Assembly (NCBI GenBank): GCA_001751155.1
Contig: MAXR01000090.1
Location: forward strand, 6,246-13,274
DNA: 7,029 nucleotides
Direction of reading: 5' to 3'
Origin: Desulfuromonadales bacterium C00003068
GTDB lineage: Bacteria > Desulfobacterota > Desulfuromonadia > Desulfuromonadales > Desulfuromonadaceae
A model generated the notes under the pieces. The model saw nothing but the letters and a program-made list of their open reading frames with translations. It made no database searches and had not been told where the DNA came from. A program made the translations under genes and the position numbers. This document shows, piece after piece, positions 6,583 to 7,029 of the stretch. Every line of letters begins with the position of its first letter. Positions within the stretch are counted from its first letter, which is position 1.

Positions 6583-6904
6583 TGATGGCCTGTTCTTTGT
6601 TGTCAAAGATCTGGAACATGGCAGCAAATCCAGACATTTTAAAAACATCGGCCACCATCCCCTGTAGGCCGCAAAAGCGAATGTTGCCCGCCTTACCTTT
6701 GATTTTCTTGGCTGAGGTCAGTATGCCGCGTAGCCCCGCAGAACTGATGTATTCTACCGCGCTCATATCAATTAAAATCTGATACTCTTCGGCCTCCATC
6801 CAGATGTCACATTGTTGTTCAAATTCGCTTGAAGTGGTTGCGTCGAGTCGTCCTGCGACATCGACAACGTAGTAATCGCCCATTTTAGTGTTGTTAAAAT
6901 CCAT
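6575..6904 (-). CDS. STAS-domain anti-sigma-factor antagonist (SpoIIAA/RsbV-like)
   Basis: The 109-aa protein is one STAS domain, the phospho-switch partner of the adjacent kinase and phosphatase. The N-terminal strand runs into VAGRLDATTSSEF (16-28), the typical GRLD entry of the family. The core is LIDMSAVEYISSAGLRGIL (44-62). Aligned to SpoIIAA and RsbV, Ser55 takes the place of the phosphorylated serine and Ser54 replaces the usual Asp, a variation I recall as common in proteobacterial members. The start at 6904 has AGGA 6 nt upstream. That site lies in the last codons of the phosphatase gene, whose stop ends only 1 nt before this ATG, so the genes are coupled. Unphosphorylated, it should bind the kinase and free that kinase's target; this is inferred from the family. 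Confidence 0.93.
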   Translation of the reverse strand: MDFNNTKMGDYYVVDVAGRLDATTSSEFEQQCDIWMEAEEYQILIDMSAVEYISSAGLRGILTSAKKIKGKAGNIRFCGLQGMVADVFKMSGFAAMFQIFDNKEQAING

Positions 6905-6905
6905 T

Positions 6906-7029
6906 TTAGGTCCTTTGTTGAGTTGCAGTATAGGTCAATGCCAGCATGGTGATATCATCGGATTGCTCGGCACCGTCGGCAAATTTAGCGACAGAGTGGT
7001 TGACCTGATCAATTATATCCGTGGTGCTC
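6906..7029 (-). CDS. SpoIIE/PP2C-type phosphatase, C-terminal fragment
   Basis: Only the last 40 residues are inside the window; the gene continues past 7029. The open frame runs from 7028 to a TAA at 6906-6908. It contains FADGAEQSDDITMLALTY, which matches the C-terminal end of SpoIIE/RsbU-type PPM phosphatases, where the DD pair coordinates metal in the active site. Such enzymes dephosphorylate the STAS partner, which fits the position directly upstream of the STAS gene at 1 nt spacing. Which sensory domain lies at its N-terminus (receiver, HAMP, GAF or other) cannot be seen. It is the first visible gene of the phosphatase-STAS-kinase operon, whose promoter must lie outside the window. Confidence 0.85.
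   Translation of the reverse strand, partial: STTDIIDQVNHSVAKFADGAEQSDDITMLALTYTATQQRT
6911..6914 (-). promoter_or_regulatory. Ribosome binding site of the STAS gene, inside the phosphatase gene
   Basis: AGGA on the minus strand lies 6 nt before the ATG at 6904 and within the last sense codons of the phosphatase. This places ribosome termination and re-initiation almost on top of each other. Confidence 0.7.

Noticed and set aside
6583..6648. Longer N-terminus of the kinase from the ATG at 6648
   Set aside because: It would overlap the STAS gene by 74 bp, has only a weak ribosome site, and makes the protein longer than needed for the domain.
6425..6782. Plus-strand open frames opposite the kinase and STAS genes
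   Set aside because: They lie antisense to two clearly conserved domains, and their translations have no domain-like pattern.

Overview
The window looks like chromosomal DNA from a Gram-negative bacterium. The evidence is a type V autotransporter whose outer-membrane barrel ends in Phe, a GGDEF diguanylate cyclase, a TetR/BetI-like regulator, and a SpoIIE-phosphatase/STAS/HATPase partner-switching cassette of the kind common in aquatic gammaproteobacteria. Base composition is moderate (roughly mid-40s to high-50s % GC in the blocks I counted). I cannot name the genus from sequence alone; a gammaproteobacterium of the Shewanella/Aeromonadales/Oceanospirillales kind is an inference.

Layout. 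25-666 (+) is a TetR-family repressor with a BetI-like effector half. It converges on a diguanylate cyclase (818-1843, -), with a hairpin terminator between them at 692-717. About 400 bp of AT-rich, apparently non-coding DNA (1844-2241) separates the cyclase from the divergently transcribed autotransporter (2242-5973, +, 1243 aa) and must hold both promoters. The autotransporter has a signal peptide, a long repetitive beta-helix passenger of about 900 residues with a recent-looking 243-bp internal tandem duplication, and a C-terminal barrel of about 270 residues. A very strong bidirectional terminator (20-bp perfect stem, 5998-6042) separates it from a converging three-gene operon on the minus strand. 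In transcription order that operon is the C-terminus of a SpoIIE/PP2C phosphatase (cut by the window end, 7029-6906), a STAS anti-sigma-factor antagonist (6904-6575) and an RsbW-like HATPase kinase (6582-6154). These genes are spaced 1 nt apart and overlap by 8 bp.

How the genes may work together. Phosphatase, STAS protein and kinase should form a complete phosphorylation switch: the kinase phosphorylates the STAS serine, the phosphatase removes the phosphate, and the free kinase or STAS protein binds a downstream target. No sigma factor or other target is encoded in the window. A c-di-GMP synthase, a large surface protein and a partner switch side by side suggest a surface-attachment or biofilm locus, but they are in separate transcription units and the functional link is inference. 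The most check-worthy oddities are a C8 homopolymer inside the kinase gene between its ATP-binding boxes, a C-tract at the window edge just upstream of the TetR ribosome binding site, and the passenger duplication.
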